A DNA stretch of 35,165 bases from Anaerolineae bacterium. GTDB lineage: Bacteria > Chloroflexota > Anaerolineae > Anaerolineales > Villigracilaceae. Position numbers and translations under genes: made by a program. The notes beneath the pieces are model-generated. The model searched no databases and was not told the DNA's origin. It saw only the letters and a list, made by a program, of their open reading frames with translations. The stretch spans positions 1-35,165 of the forward strand of contig JAFLCE010000042.1 in assembly GCA_017303655.1 (NCBI GenBank), read 5' to 3'. This document shows, in pieces, positions 1-9,053 of the stretch; within the stretch, counting starts at the first letter, position 1, and each line of letters opens with the position of its first letter.

Positions 1-1
1 T

Positions 2-772
2 GCCTACCTCGGCTGGCGAGACGACGTCCATTCCCTCAGTCCGCGTGTGCGCTTTGCCGTGCAAGGGCTGGTCGCACTCGCGTCCGTGCTCGGCATGGGC
101 TATTTCAAATCCGTCACCATTCCGCTCGTCGGACAACTTCCGCTCGGCGCGGTCGGCTTCATCATCACCCTTCTGTGGATCGTCGGTCTCACCAACGCCT
201 ACAACTTCATGGACGGCATCGACGGCATAGCGGGCGGTGTCGCGCTCGCCGCTGCATTCGGTTGGATGTTCCTTGCCGCAAACACGAATCAACATTTCGT
301 CTATTGGGTCGCGCTCGCCATCGCCGCGGGCAGTTTGGGTTTTCTCTTTCACAACTGGTCACCCGCCAAAATTTTCATGGGCGACGCAGGCAGCCCCTTC
401 CTCGGCTACCCCTTCGCCGTCCTGCCGCTGCTCTCCGCCGATGAAGGCGGTGATGCCCTCATGCTCGGCACTCTCCTGATGTGGACCTTCATCATGGACG
501 CGGGCATCACCTTCATCCGCCGCGCACTCAAACGCGAACCCGTCTTCTCCGCGCATCGCACGCACCTCTATCAACGTCTCGTCATCGCGGGCTACAAACA
601 CGCCCCCGTCAGCGCGCTCTACATTTTGCTCACCCTCCTCGCCGCCGCCCTCGCCTACGCCTGGTCCTGGGGACAACCCTACGCCCCGCCATTGATTATT
701 ATTGGACTTCCGCTTATCTGGCTGATCCTATCTCGATACGTTTCCCGGCTACGAAGCGCTGCAAAGCAGTGA
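2..772 (+). CDS. WecA/MraY-family phosphoglycosyltransferase (5' partial)
   Basis: This integral membrane enzyme would transfer a sugar-1-phosphate from a UDP-sugar to undecaprenyl phosphate, the first step of cell-surface glycan synthesis. The reading frame is open to the left edge, so the N-terminus is missing. The GTG at 47 is internal, because conserved residues GWRDD lie upstream of it. Family motifs visible are the DD pair at the start, NAYNFMDGIDG (Asn and Asp of the active site), MGDAGS, and the cytoplasmic HRTHLYQRL loop typical of WecA/WbpL-like members rather than MraY. Several hydrophobic segments follow. The stop lies 3 bases before the start of the heparinase-like gene, so the two are probably co-transcribed. 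The family is certain; the donor sugar is not. Confidence 0.88.
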   Translation, partial: AYLGWRDDVHSLSPRVRFAVQGLVALASVLGMGYFKSVTIPLVGQLPLGAVGFIITLLWIVGLTNAYNFMDGIDGIAGGVALAAAFGWMFLAANTNQHFVYWVALAIAAGSLGFLFHNWSPAKIFMGDAGSPFLGYPFAVLPLLSADEGGDALMLGTLLMWTFIMDAGITFIRRALKREPVFSAHRTHLYQRLVIAGYKHAPVSALYILLTLLAAALAYAWSWGQPYAPPLIIIGLPLIWLILSRYVSRLRSAAKQ

Positions 773-775
773 AAA

Positions 776-2836
776 ATGTTGACTAAACTCCGAACACTCG
801 CCTCACTCTACCTCGAGCTTGGTCCACGTTGGTCAGCCTTTCGCCTCGCCTACGCCTTCCGCCTCCGCACCGGACTCATCCGCCTGCAAACCCCGCAATA
901 CAAATGGGCAGACCGTCCGCTTAAGCATTGGCTCAAACCCACCATCCCCTCCGACTCAGATTCCTACGCTCAATGGCGCAAACAAAACGCCCCAAAATTT
1001 TTCGCATCCGTAGGGGCGGGGTCCCCCCGCCCTGATTACGGGACAAACGCCATCGAAGAAGCAAACCGTCTTCTCAACGGCGAACTCAAATACTTCTCCC
1101 ACGAATATCACCAAACAGGCTTTCCACCCAATTGGCATAAAGACCCAATTACCAATTACCAATTACCAATTGGCTTACACTGGTCCCAAATCTCCGACGA
1201 CTCCGCCACAGACATCAAATTCATCTGGGAACCGAACCGTTTCGCCTTCGTCTACACCCTCGTCCGCGCCTACGCCGCTACGAAAAATGAAAAATACCCC
1301 CAAGCCTTCTGGCAACTAATCCAAGACTGGGCAGACCACAACCCTCCCAATACCGGCGCCAACTGGAAAGATGGACAAGAGATCGCCCTGCGTCTCATGG
1401 CATGGACATTCGGCTTCTACGCCTTCATTCATTCCCCATCCACCACACCGGAACACATCGCCCAATTCACCCAACTCATCGCCGCCCAAGCCGAACGGAT
1501 TCACGCCAACATCGGCTACGCCATCTCCACCCGCAGCAACCACACCATCAGCGAAGCCTTCGGTCTATGGATGGTCGGTCTGCTTTTCCCTGAACTCAAC
1601 CACGCAGAAAAATATTTCGCACTCGGCAAACGTCTGCTCGAAGAAGAAGCTAAAAAACAAATCTTCCCCGACGGCAGTTACGCCATGTACTCCCTCAACT
1701 ACCATCGCTTCATTCTGCATCTCTATCTCTACGCCATCCAACTCGGCGAGCTAAATGATTCACGTTTCACTCTTCAACTCATCAACTCTGTAAAAAACTC
1801 CATCCACTACCTCTCCAACCTCATCGACCCCGCCACCGGTCACATGCCCGTCTACGGCTCCAACGACGGCGCGTTAGTTCTTCCACTCAATAACTGCGAC
1901 TTTACGGATTATCGTCCGCTATTGCAATTAGGTTCCATTATCACCACCGGTCAACCCATGTTTGAACCCGGCTCTTGGGATGAAGATGTCTTTTGGTTAT
2001 GTGGAGAGCTATTAACCGCGAAGAACGCAAAGAAAGATTTAAAACTTAGCGCCCTTAGCGAGCTTAGCGGTAAATCATTCCCCAATGGCGGAACCTACAT
2101 CCTTCACAACACCAACTCCCACGCCATCCTGCGCTGCACAGACTTCACATCCCGCCCCTCCCACGCCGACCAACTCCACATGGATTTGTGGATGGGCAGT
2201 GACAATATCGCCATTGACGCTGGAACCTATCTTTACTCCGGCGAAGGCATCTGGCGCAACGGACTCGCCCGCACCTCAGCACACAACACCGTCACCGTAG
2301 ACGGCAAAGACCAAATGACCATGGTTAGTCGCTTCACATGGACGAATTGGGCGAAGGGACGAGTCCTCAAACACACCGACGATCTCTGGCAAGGCGAACA
2401 CAACGGCTACAAACTCGTCCGCCACAAGCGCACAGTCATGGCACTAGAAGGGGATAGGTGGTTGGTTATTGACGACCTCGAAGAGAATGTGCCACATCGT
2501 TATACCCTGCACTGGCTTTTGAATGATGTGCCATTCACCCAAAACAAAAACTCGCTTCTCTTAAAATACGAAGCAAGTACATACAAAATTGAAACAGGTC
2601 TATTAAGTGGTGAAGGCAAACTCTCCATCCTCCGCGCCGACCCCAACTCTACCTATGGATGGCGCTCGCGCTACTACGGTCACAAAGAACCAGCGATCTC
2701 ATTGTTACTTGAAGCAAATCAATCCACTGTCCGCTTTTGGACGTTCTTTGGTTTTGAGAATGATAGTATTGTCCTAGATAAAGATGTATTTAGAATAAAC
2801 TCAAGCGATATAAGCTTTTCTTCACTTTATGGATAA
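776..2836 (+). CDS. Heparinase II/III family protein
   Basis: A 686-residue protein of the alginate lyase/heparinase II/III type, expected to be a polysaccharide lyase or a biosynthesis-linked glycan-processing protein. The N-terminal half (about 90-400) is the helical toroid domain, seen in WKDGQEIALRLMAW, the RSNH segment and DGSYAMYSLNYHR. The C-terminal half (about 430-680) is the beta-sandwich domain, with HADQLHMDLW and SAHNTVTVDG. Homologues commonly sit in exopolysaccharide clusters, which fits the upstream WecA-type gene 3 bases away. There is no signal peptide. Three stretches are low-complexity sequence resembling intergenic repeats read in frame: a GC hairpin at 1014-1032, heptamers at 1145-1172 and a palindrome at 2011-2074. 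The last 150 bases are AT-rich and overlap the next gene by 8 bases. Confidence 0.85.
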   Translation: MLTKLRTLASLYLELGPRWSAFRLAYAFRLRTGLIRLQTPQYKWADRPLKHWLKPTIPSDSDSYAQWRKQNAPKFFASVGAGSPRPDYGTNAIEEANRLLNGELKYFSHEYHQTGFPPNWHKDPITNYQLPIGLHWSQISDDSATDIKFIWEPNRFAFVYTLVRAYAATKNEKYPQAFWQLIQDWADHNPPNTGANWKDGQEIALRLMAWTFGFYAFIHSPSTTPEHIAQFTQLIAAQAERIHANIGYAISTRSNHTISEAFGLWMVGLLFPELNHAEKYFALGKRLLEEEAKKQIFPDGSYAMYSLNYHRFILHLYLYAIQLGELNDSRFTLQLINSVKNSIHYLSNLIDPATGHMPVYGSNDGALVLPLNNCDFTDYRPLLQLGSIITTGQPMFEPGSWDEDVFWLCGELLTAKNAKKDLKLSALSELSGKSFPNGGTYILHNTNSHAILRCTDFTSRPSHADQLHMDLWMGSDNIAIDAGTYLYSGEGIWRNGLARTSAHNTVTVDGKDQMTMVSRFTWTNWAKGRVLKHTDDLWQGEHNGYKLVRHKRTVMALEGDRWLVIDDLEENVPHRYTLHWLLNDVPFTQNKNSLLLKYEASTYKIETGLLSGEGKLSILRADPNSTYGWRSRYYGHKEPAISLLLEANQSTVRFWTFFGFENDSIVLDKDVFRINSSDISFSSLYG
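1014..1032. repeat. GC-rich hairpin inside the heparinase-like gene
   Basis: GGGCGGGG at 1014-1021 and its exact complement CCCCGCCC at 1025-1032 are separated by 3 bases. The stretch codes for a Gly/Ser/Pro-rich tract (VGAGSPRPD) in the N-terminal domain. It looks like an intergenic-type GC hairpin carried in frame. Confidence 0.55.
1145..1172. repeat. Heptamer tandem repeat CCAATTA x4 inside CDS
   Basis: Four adjacent copies of CCAATTA (the last ends in G) are translated as TNYQLPI. The same heptamer family forms the intergenic array at 19956-20011. Seven bases is not a multiple of three, so copy-number changes would normally shift the frame. Here the frame is intact. Confidence 0.8.
2011..2074. 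repeat. Palindromic dispersed element inside CDS
   Basis: An imperfect inverted repeat starts with TTAACCGC and ends with AGCTTAGCGGTAA. It shares the blocks CGAAGAACGCAAAGAA and GCGAGCTTAGCGGT with the intergenic element at 31839-31916. In frame it encodes a lysine/serine-rich loop (TAKNAKKDLKLSALSELSGK) between two conserved parts of the heparinase-like protein. Confidence 0.75.
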
Positions 2837-5507
2837 TTTACTGGTTATTCCAACAAAGATACAAATCCCACACTTGCGCAAAGATGTAATTATCCGTGCG
2901 AGCATATTTCATAAACTCGATGAAGCGCTTGAGGGCGGCACAGCAATCACACTGATCTCTGCTCCGGCAGGCTATGGCAAGACCAGCCTAGTGGCAAGTT
3001 GGCTGAGACATACGAATAAAGATGCCGCATGGTTGTCACTAGATATTGATGACGACAACCTGCCTCGTTTAATCCTTTATATCATTTCAGCGTTACAGAC
3101 AGTTCAGCCGGAAATTGGTCACAAGGCACTAGCAATCCTGAATGCTTCGGGTTGGGACGCAGTTCAACCGGATGCCATCCTTTCCAGCTTGATTCAGGAT
3201 TTATCACAACTTGCAAGACCGGTTTTGTTGGTGTTGGATGATGTTCACTTTATTGCTTCCCCAGAAGCCCAGATGTTTATTGCCAATCTCATTGAATATT
3301 CACATCATTACTTGCAGTGCTTTTTTACAACACGGAATGACCCTGCATTATTACCTCTTGCAAAATGGCGCGCCCGTAGCATGCTAATGGAAATCCGAGT
3401 GGATGAATTAAGGTTTACCCTCGATGAGGCAACCCAATTTCTCAGGCATGTGATGCGACTGGATCTTTCTAGCGAGCAGATAAATTTGTTTCTTCAACGA
3501 ACGGAAGGGTGGGCAGCGGGCTTACAACTAGCTGCTTTGTCTGTCAAGAATAAAGATGTCTTTTTTACAATTGATGGAGCCCAACGCGATATAACAGACT
3601 ACCTAATGTCGGAAGTGTTTAACCAATTGTCAGCCTCAAAGCGGGAATTCCTATTACAAACCTCAGTGGTTAACCGGATGAGTTCATCTCTTTGCAACGC
3701 AATTACCCAGCGGGAAGATAGCCAGTCTATGCTCGAAGCAATTGAAACAGATAATCTCTTTATTGTTGCCCTGGATGAAAAAAGGGAGTGGTTTCGCTAT
3801 CATCATCTTTTTAAAGATTTTCTCCGCAAGCGATTGACGAGCGACTATTCAGAAACTTCTGTGAAAAAAATGAACGGGCGCGCTAGCCATTGGCTAGCGC
3901 AAAATGGATATCTAACTGATGCTATTGATCACGCCCTTGCTGCCAAAGATTTTGAGTATGCCGCATGCCTTATTGCTCCACAATCGCAACGCTGGATGGA
4001 ACATGGGGAAGTTTCTGCAATTCTCAAACATTTAAATGAACTCCCTCATGAGATTACGTGGAATCAATGGGACCTGGCGCTTTGGTATGCTTGGTCGTAT
4101 GCCGTGCGGGGAGAATTAACTTCTGCCGAACTTTGGACGAATCGCCTGGAAGAGCTCATTAGCCCTCAAATTGAAAGGGCTGCTCAAAATGGGAAAGAAG
4201 CGATTCCGCAGAATCTGCAAGACGCTTATGCACAAGTGATGGCGATCCGTTCTGTGATTGCGCGTGGGAACAAAGACTTTCCATCTGCCATTGCATTCGG
4301 CGAACAGGCGTTGCAAATTGCCCCCGAGGGGAATCAGAATTTACAGGCAACGATCTCAACCCTGCTTTCTTCTGCGGTTTTGGAAGCCGGGGATTTCGAT
4401 GAAGCGGAAAGCCTTCTACAGTCAACCCGTAAGCGTTTTTCTCACAGCGGAAATTCATTTGTAACATTTACATTGTTACTGAATGCCTCAGCGCTGGCTA
4501 TAATGCGCGGACAACTTCATCGGGCACATGATCTAAATGAAGAAGCATTGCGCCTGACACAAACCAAATCCATGGAACGTCTGGCTTTCCTGCCAAAACT
4601 CCGCTTGGGGCGTATTCATTATTTTTGGAATCAACTTGATAAAGCCAAAGAAATTGTCACCACTGCTTTAGAGCAAGCTGACTTGGAACATTACACAGAA
4701 GCAGTGATTCGTGGACAGATAACCCTGGCGTGGATTCAATATGCCGAGGAACAATATCCACAGGTGCTGCAAACACTGGCAGTTGCCGAACATTCAGCAA
4801 TCGATCATCATAAGCATGAATCAGCTCAAATGGTGAAAGCGGTTCGGGCACAGAGTCAATTTTGGGCAGGCGAAAAAGAGGCGGTCATGTCGTGGATGAA
4901 GGCTCTAGGCTGGGACATCTTTAATCCATCCCAATCAGGCACGATACCGAACGATGAAGCTTTCTTTCTTTTATGTCAGGTTTTGATCAAAGCGGAAGCA
5001 TGGCAGCGGGTTCAAGGTCTGCTTGCCTGGCGCATGGCAGATTCACAGGCGCAAGGTCGTGATAGCACAATTCTAAGAATACATCTAATGCAGGCGTTGT
5101 TACATCGAACGCAGAACGATCTTGATCTTGCCATTCAGTCTTTGACCAAAGCGCTTGAACTTGCCATGCCTGAAAACTACATCCGCCCATTTTTAGATGA
5201 AGGGCGGCAGGTATTGCCATTGTTGCGGCAAATTCCAAAAACTCACATTGCAAATAGTTTCGCCCAAAAAATTCTCGCTTTTCAAGCAGCTCCAACTGAT
5301 GCTATACTTTTGCTGGTAGTACTGAGTAAACAAGAACTAGCCATTTTAAGATTGATGTCGCAAGGTCGTAGCAACCCCGAAATAGCTCATCAACTTGTCC
5401 TGGCGGTCAGCACTGTACGTTGGTATGTCAAACAGATTTTTCGCAAACTAGAGGTACATAATCGTACACAAGCGGCAAGCCAGGCGCAAAAGTTAAACCT
5501 TCTTTAA
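2829..5507 (+). CDS. MalT-like LuxR-family ATP-dependent transcriptional regulator
   Basis: A large 892-residue STAND-type regulator. Walker A is GYGKT at 48-52 and Walker B is LLVLDD ending at 137-138. A winged-helix/arm region follows, then a long stretch of TPR-like helical repeats (about 400-800). The C-terminal LuxR helix-turn-helix (about 830-890) carries SKQELAILRLMSQGRSNPEIA and KLEVHNRTQA. By analogy with MalT it would bind ATP and an inducer, oligomerise and activate transcription. Its ATG lies inside the last codons of the heparinase-like gene (8-base overlap), which implies translational coupling. A strong terminator follows. The direct target is unknown; the adjacent glycan genes and the downstream lipoprotein genes are candidates. 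Confidence 0.9.
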   Translation: MDNLLVIPTKIQIPHLRKDVIIRASIFHKLDEALEGGTAITLISAPAGYGKTSLVASWLRHTNKDAAWLSLDIDDDNLPRLILYIISALQTVQPEIGHKALAILNASGWDAVQPDAILSSLIQDLSQLARPVLLVLDDVHFIASPEAQMFIANLIEYSHHYLQCFFTTRNDPALLPLAKWRARSMLMEIRVDELRFTLDEATQFLRHVMRLDLSSEQINLFLQRTEGWAAGLQLAALSVKNKDVFFTIDGAQRDITDYLMSEVFNQLSASKREFLLQTSVVNRMSSSLCNAITQREDSQSMLEAIETDNLFIVALDEKREWFRYHHLFKDFLRKRLTSDYSETSVKKMNGRASHWLAQNGYLTDAIDHALAAKDFEYAACLIAPQSQRWMEHGEVSAILKHLNELPHEITWNQWDLALWYAWSYAVRGELTSAELWTNRLEELISPQIERAAQNGKEAIPQNLQDAYAQVMAIRSVIARGNKDFPSAIAFGEQALQIAPEGNQNLQATISTLLSSAVLEAGDFDEAESLLQSTRKRFSHSGNSFVTFTLLLNASALAIMRGQLHRAHDLNEEALRLTQTKSMERLAFLPKLRLGRIHYFWNQLDKAKEIVTTALEQADLEHYTEAVIRGQITLAWIQYAEEQYPQVLQTLAVAEHSAIDHHKHESAQMVKAVRAQSQFWAGEKEAVMSWMKALGWDIFNPSQSGTIPNDEAFFLLCQVLIKAEAWQRVQGLLAWRMADSQAQGRDSTILRIHLMQALLHRTQNDLDLAIQSLTKALELAMPENYIRPFLDEGRQVLPLLRQIPKTHIANSFAQKILAFQAAPTDAILLLVVLSKQELAILRLMSQGRSNPEIAHQLVLAVSTVRWYVKQIFRKLEVHNRTQAASQAQKLNLL

Positions 5508-5533
5508 CCCTCCTATAGGATGGTTTATTGCAT

Positions 5534-5560
5534 TTCCCCCCAATTGGAGGGGGAATTTTT
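5534..5560 (+). terminator. Rho-independent terminator after the LuxR gene
   Basis: TTCCCCC at 5534-5540 pairs with GGGGGAA at 5549-5555 around an 8-base loop and is followed by TTTTT at 5556-5560. It closes the polysaccharide/LuxR transcript before the lipoprotein genes. Confidence 0.85.
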
Positions 5561-5587
5561 ATTTGTGCTTCGTTATAGTCCTGACTT

Positions 5588-7144
5588 ATGCGAAGCCTTA
5601 CAACCCTCTTATTGCTCTGTATTCTGACGGCTTGTGCCAGCCCGATGTCGATTCCACCTACGATTGTTGTCTCAACAAACACTGTTTTAGCACCTCTTGA
5701 ACCTTTAACTGGCGATTGGATCGGTGCGATCACAAAGCCGGATGGTTCCACTGCATCTATTGTGATTCATTTAAATGAAACAGAACCCATTTTAAATATT
5801 GAACCCATGACGCGCAACTGGAAATTAGATTTGTCTCAAACAAGTGACAATCTCAAATTTTCAACCGCAGGCAGTACGCTCGACCCTTTTAAAGAGATAA
5901 ATTTTATAGGTACATACTCAAGTGGAAATTTTTCTGGCGAGATAAATTGGGATGGGCAAACTAGTAAAGTCACATTTACGCAAATTAAAACAGTTGATCC
6001 TTTGGTTCTTGAAAAATATGAAGGCGTTTATCGTTTTGAATCAGGGCGAGTATTAAGTATTATTGTCAGCCCAAGTTTTACTACAGGAGGAGTTACCTTC
6101 TTTAGCAATAGTTTAATGCTGACTGATTTTGATAGTGGAGCATTTCGCGGACTTTATCCGCTCACAGAAGATACGTTTGCCATAGGTGCTTTGCGTGTGG
6201 TCGGTGCTCCCTTTGAGGGGCAGATTCAATTTGTTAAAAACGATCAAGGAAATATTGAAAGCTTGATATGGAGAGACAATTCTTCTGCACGAGAGCAACT
6301 TGCTTCGCGTGTTTCAATAAAGTATGAAGATATAACATTTACAAGTGCTGATGGAACCAAACTTGCTGGAAGACTTTCCATGCCAGATACTGCGGAGATA
6401 TTTCCCGTTATTATGATGTTACATGGTTCTGAACCAGGTATACGTGATAATGTTAGTAATAAAGTTATGATGCATTATATGGTCAGTCAGGGTTTTGCCA
6501 TTTTGAACTATGACAAACGCGGTGTCGGTGCATCAGAAGGTCAATATGTAGAAGCAGCTAGCCCTGTCAACTTACAAAGACATGCAGATGATGCGAATGC
6601 CGGGGTTCAATATCTGTTGACCCGCCCTGAAATTGATGCGCAAAAAATCGGCTTGATCGGATACAGCCAGGCAGGCTGGGTCATTCCTGTGGCTGTGTCA
6701 CAATCTCAAAATATTTCATTTTTTGTTATCTTATCGGGTCCAGTTGCATCTACCGCACATGATAGCAAATTCAATGCTTATACCAGTGGTGGCAACTCAT
6801 CTTCTGCTCAATACGACGATGCATTCATTACACAGCAGTTGCGTGATTTTAGCCCCAGCGGCTTTGATCCATTGCCTGTCATTGCAGAATTAGAACAGAA
6901 TGGGCTGTGGTTGTGGGGTAGTGTGGATAAAACCGTGCCCGCTACATTTTGTGCAGAAAATTTACAAAAGATAATCGATACAGGCAAAGATAATTTTTCT
7001 TATCAAATTCTCCCCAACGGCGACCATGGATTAAATGAATCGCAAAACGGGTATTTTACTGAAATCCCATATTCACCTAAAGTATTGTTTTATTCTGTTC
7101 TGACAAAGTGGCTTGAAATACATGTCCTCTCATCGCAGGAATAA
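5588..7144 (+). CDS. Alpha/beta hydrolase lipoprotein
   Basis: A 518-residue secreted lipoprotein. The signal peptide ends in the lipobox LTAC (Cys16), so it should be anchored on the outer face of the cytoplasmic membrane. Residues 35-220 form a beta-rich N-terminal domain of a kind seen in some secreted serine hydrolases. Residues 240-515 are an alpha/beta-hydrolase domain of the dienelactone hydrolase/prolyl oligopeptidase-like group. The nucleophile motif GYSQAG gives Ser360, the acid is probably Asp447 (VDKTVPA) and the histidine His480 (GDHG). The oxyanion region is LHGSEPG. The substrate is unknown; an esterase or peptidase role is likely. The gene ends 4 bases before the next lipoprotein start and probably shares its transcript. 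Confidence 0.85.
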   Translation: MRSLTTLLLLCILTACASPMSIPPTIVVSTNTVLAPLEPLTGDWIGAITKPDGSTASIVIHLNETEPILNIEPMTRNWKLDLSQTSDNLKFSTAGSTLDPFKEINFIGTYSSGNFSGEINWDGQTSKVTFTQIKTVDPLVLEKYEGVYRFESGRVLSIIVSPSFTTGGVTFFSNSLMLTDFDSGAFRGLYPLTEDTFAIGALRVVGAPFEGQIQFVKNDQGNIESLIWRDNSSAREQLASRVSIKYEDITFTSADGTKLAGRLSMPDTAEIFPVIMMLHGSEPGIRDNVSNKVMMHYMVSQGFAILNYDKRGVGASEGQYVEAASPVNLQRHADDANAGVQYLLTRPEIDAQKIGLIGYSQAGWVIPVAVSQSQNISFFVILSGPVASTAHDSKFNAYTSGGNSSSAQYDDAFITQQLRDFSPSGFDPLPVIAELEQNGLWLWGSVDKTVPATFCAENLQKIIDTGKDNFSYQILPNGDHGLNESQNGYFTEIPYSPKVLFYSVLTKWLEIHVLSSQE

Positions 7145-7148
7145 TAAA

Positions 7149-8252
7149 ATGAAAAATAATATACTAAGTTTGATGTTGATATTAATAATTACTGCTTGTA
7201 CTTCACCGCAACTAGAAGTTACGCAAACTCCGCCACCAGCTACCCTGGAACCTACGGCAATAACATTCCCCAGTGCAACCTCGACACCCGAAAAAATACA
7301 GATGTTTAATTTAATAAGCGATGATCCGATCGTACCGCACGGTGAATCAAGTGATTGGGATTCGCGTTATACAGACCCTGGTGCGGTCATATATCATGAT
7401 GGCATGTTTTATATGTTCCGCAATGGTTTTCGTGATTTTTCAGCTGAATCGCAAGTCGGCTTGGTTACATCTCCCGATGGCTATACATGGACAGAACAAG
7501 GCGATGAACCTATTTTCAAAACCAGTGATGTTGCTTATGCTAAGATCGCCATGTATGCATCTAGTGCGCTGGTAATGGAAGATGGTTCCTGGGTCATTTA
7601 TTTTTATACATGGGATTCTTCCTCATTTCCCGGATCGAGCGTGATTGGACGCGCAACCGCTTCAAGCCCCGCCGGTCCCTGGGTTGCTGATCCTGAACCT
7701 GTTCTCAACCTTGGAGCAATGGGCGAATGGGATGCACAACAGGTGCTTGCTCCGCATGTCATTCAAACGACAACTGGATATGTAATGTATTACAGTGGAG
7801 CAAACACCTCTGGCGCTCAAAAAATCGGCATGGCAACGTCAACCAATGGAGTTCAATGGACGAAATATAACGACCCTGCTACTACTGAAGCACCTTATGC
7901 CGAAAGTGACCCAGTGTTTCAACCAGGTGAAAAAGGACAATGGGATGCAGGTTGGGTCCACCAACCGCGTGTCTTTCAAACTGCAGAGGGCTGGGTGATG
8001 ATCTATCGCGGCACACAGAATGTTAAGGGCGAAAAAATGGCGTTAGGACTTGCCACCAGTCCGGATGGAATCCATTGGGCAAGGTCGGACTTGAATCCAG
8101 TGTTTACGCCGCATGATATTCCAAAGGCAGCGTACATCTGGTACGATAATGTGTTGTTGGTAAATGATACTTATTACTTGTTTGTCGAAGGGGATGTCAA
8201 CCAATCCACGCAGATTTATCTCGCCACAACTGAAGGCGAAATTACACCGTAG
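7149..8252 (+). CDS. Lipoprotein with a five-bladed beta-propeller glycosidase-like domain
   Basis: A 367-residue protein. I chose ATG 7149 over the in-frame ATG at 7113 because it begins a clean lipoprotein signal (MKNNILSLMLILIITAC, Cys17) and has an AGGAA ribosome-binding site just upstream. After a Thr/Pro-rich linker, the body shows repeats of the type GLATSPDG..W and DPVFQPGE.GQWDA, one per propeller blade. These resemble GH43/GH32/GH130-type glycoside hydrolases. Acidic residues at blade starts (SRYTDPGAV) could be catalytic, but I cannot assign them. It lies directly behind the hydrolase lipoprotein, which suggests extracellular glycan use. Confidence 0.75.
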   Translation: MKNNILSLMLILIITACTSPQLEVTQTPPPATLEPTAITFPSATSTPEKIQMFNLISDDPIVPHGESSDWDSRYTDPGAVIYHDGMFYMFRNGFRDFSAESQVGLVTSPDGYTWTEQGDEPIFKTSDVAYAKIAMYASSALVMEDGSWVIYFYTWDSSSFPGSSVIGRATASSPAGPWVADPEPVLNLGAMGEWDAQQVLAPHVIQTTTGYVMYYSGANTSGAQKIGMATSTNGVQWTKYNDPATTEAPYAESDPVFQPGEKGQWDAGWVHQPRVFQTAEGWVMIYRGTQNVKGEKMALGLATSPDGIHWARSDLNPVFTPHDIPKAAYIWYDNVLLVNDTYYLFVEGDVNQSTQIYLATTEGEITP

Positions 8253-8374
8253 TAGAACATGAAATGGGTAACTCATGAAACTACTTCATATTCTATGGAC
8301 GGTGGGTCTCCTTGCCACATGTAACCCTTAGCCTTCCATCAAATGGTGTAAATACGAGAGGAAAGGATTCACTC

Positions 8375-8986
8375 ATGCGGATTTCAACAACACAATTTAC
8401 TCTCCTGTCATTGACGCTAGTGATGGCTGCGTGTATCCCCAGATCTGCAACGTCAGTGAGCCCGACAATGATCGACACTCCTGTCCCTTCGCCGTTCATA
8501 CGCCAGACAGGCGTTAATACTCATGCATTATTACCAACAGCACTCCCTACTCCTTACGTAACGGTGCTTATAACGGACATGGTTAGCCCTACCCATACGA
8601 TCGTAACCACTTCAGCACCCGTATTATTGCCCGACTTGATTATCAAATTCATGTATCTTGAAATGGAAGGAAGGCATGCTAATTGTGTTGAGGCTTATTC
8701 ACCATATGGGATCCGGGTGTTGGTTGAGAACATAGGCTTGGCCAGTACTGGACCCTTTATAGTTGACATGAATGGCATGAGACAACAGGTGGATACCGAT
8801 CTGGCGGCTGGTCAACACATTGAATTCCACTTTACAGGGACCACACCGAGTGGGCAGTATGAGGCATTTGCCGATGTAACTAACCGGGTAGTTGAGAGCG
8901 ATGAGTACAACAATATCCTATCTTTTATCGCGCCGACCCCAACTCCACCGCTACTTTGCACTCCTACGCTAACTCAAGCTCCTTGA
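8375..8986 (+). CDS. CARDB-domain lipoprotein
   Basis: A 203-residue protein. The start at 8375 is chosen over 8312 because it gives a lipoprotein signal ending VMAAC (Cys20) and is preceded by AGAGGAAAGG. A Thr/Pro/Ser-rich linker follows (about 25-85). Then comes a CARDB-like immunoglobulin-fold domain (about 88-190), with the typical LPDLIIK opening, VENIG centre, a Gln/Asp-rich turn before the G-rich strand, and a VESDEYNN ending. The tail is PTPTPP. Such modules usually serve as adhesion or spacer domains on cell-surface proteins. No catalytic domain is present. A weak promoter or leader may lie in the 120-base gap upstream. Confidence 0.75.
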   Translation: MRISTTQFTLLSLTLVMAACIPRSATSVSPTMIDTPVPSPFIRQTGVNTHALLPTALPTPYVTVLITDMVSPTHTIVTTSAPVLLPDLIIKFMYLEMEGRHANCVEAYSPYGIRVLVENIGLASTGPFIVDMNGMRQQVDTDLAAGQHIEFHFTGTTPSGQYEAFADVTNRVVESDEYNNILSFIAPTPTPPLLCTPTLTQAP

Positions 8987-9053
8987 GACCTACGACTGAT
9001 TTTTATGTTTGCACGCAGTATGACTTAGCCAGGCAAAGCGTGCACTGTATTCA

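Noticed and set aside
9010-9044. Terminator between the CARDB and DUF6249-like genes
   Set aside because: The 7-bp inverted repeat has a 21-base loop and no T tract; I left it as a note only.
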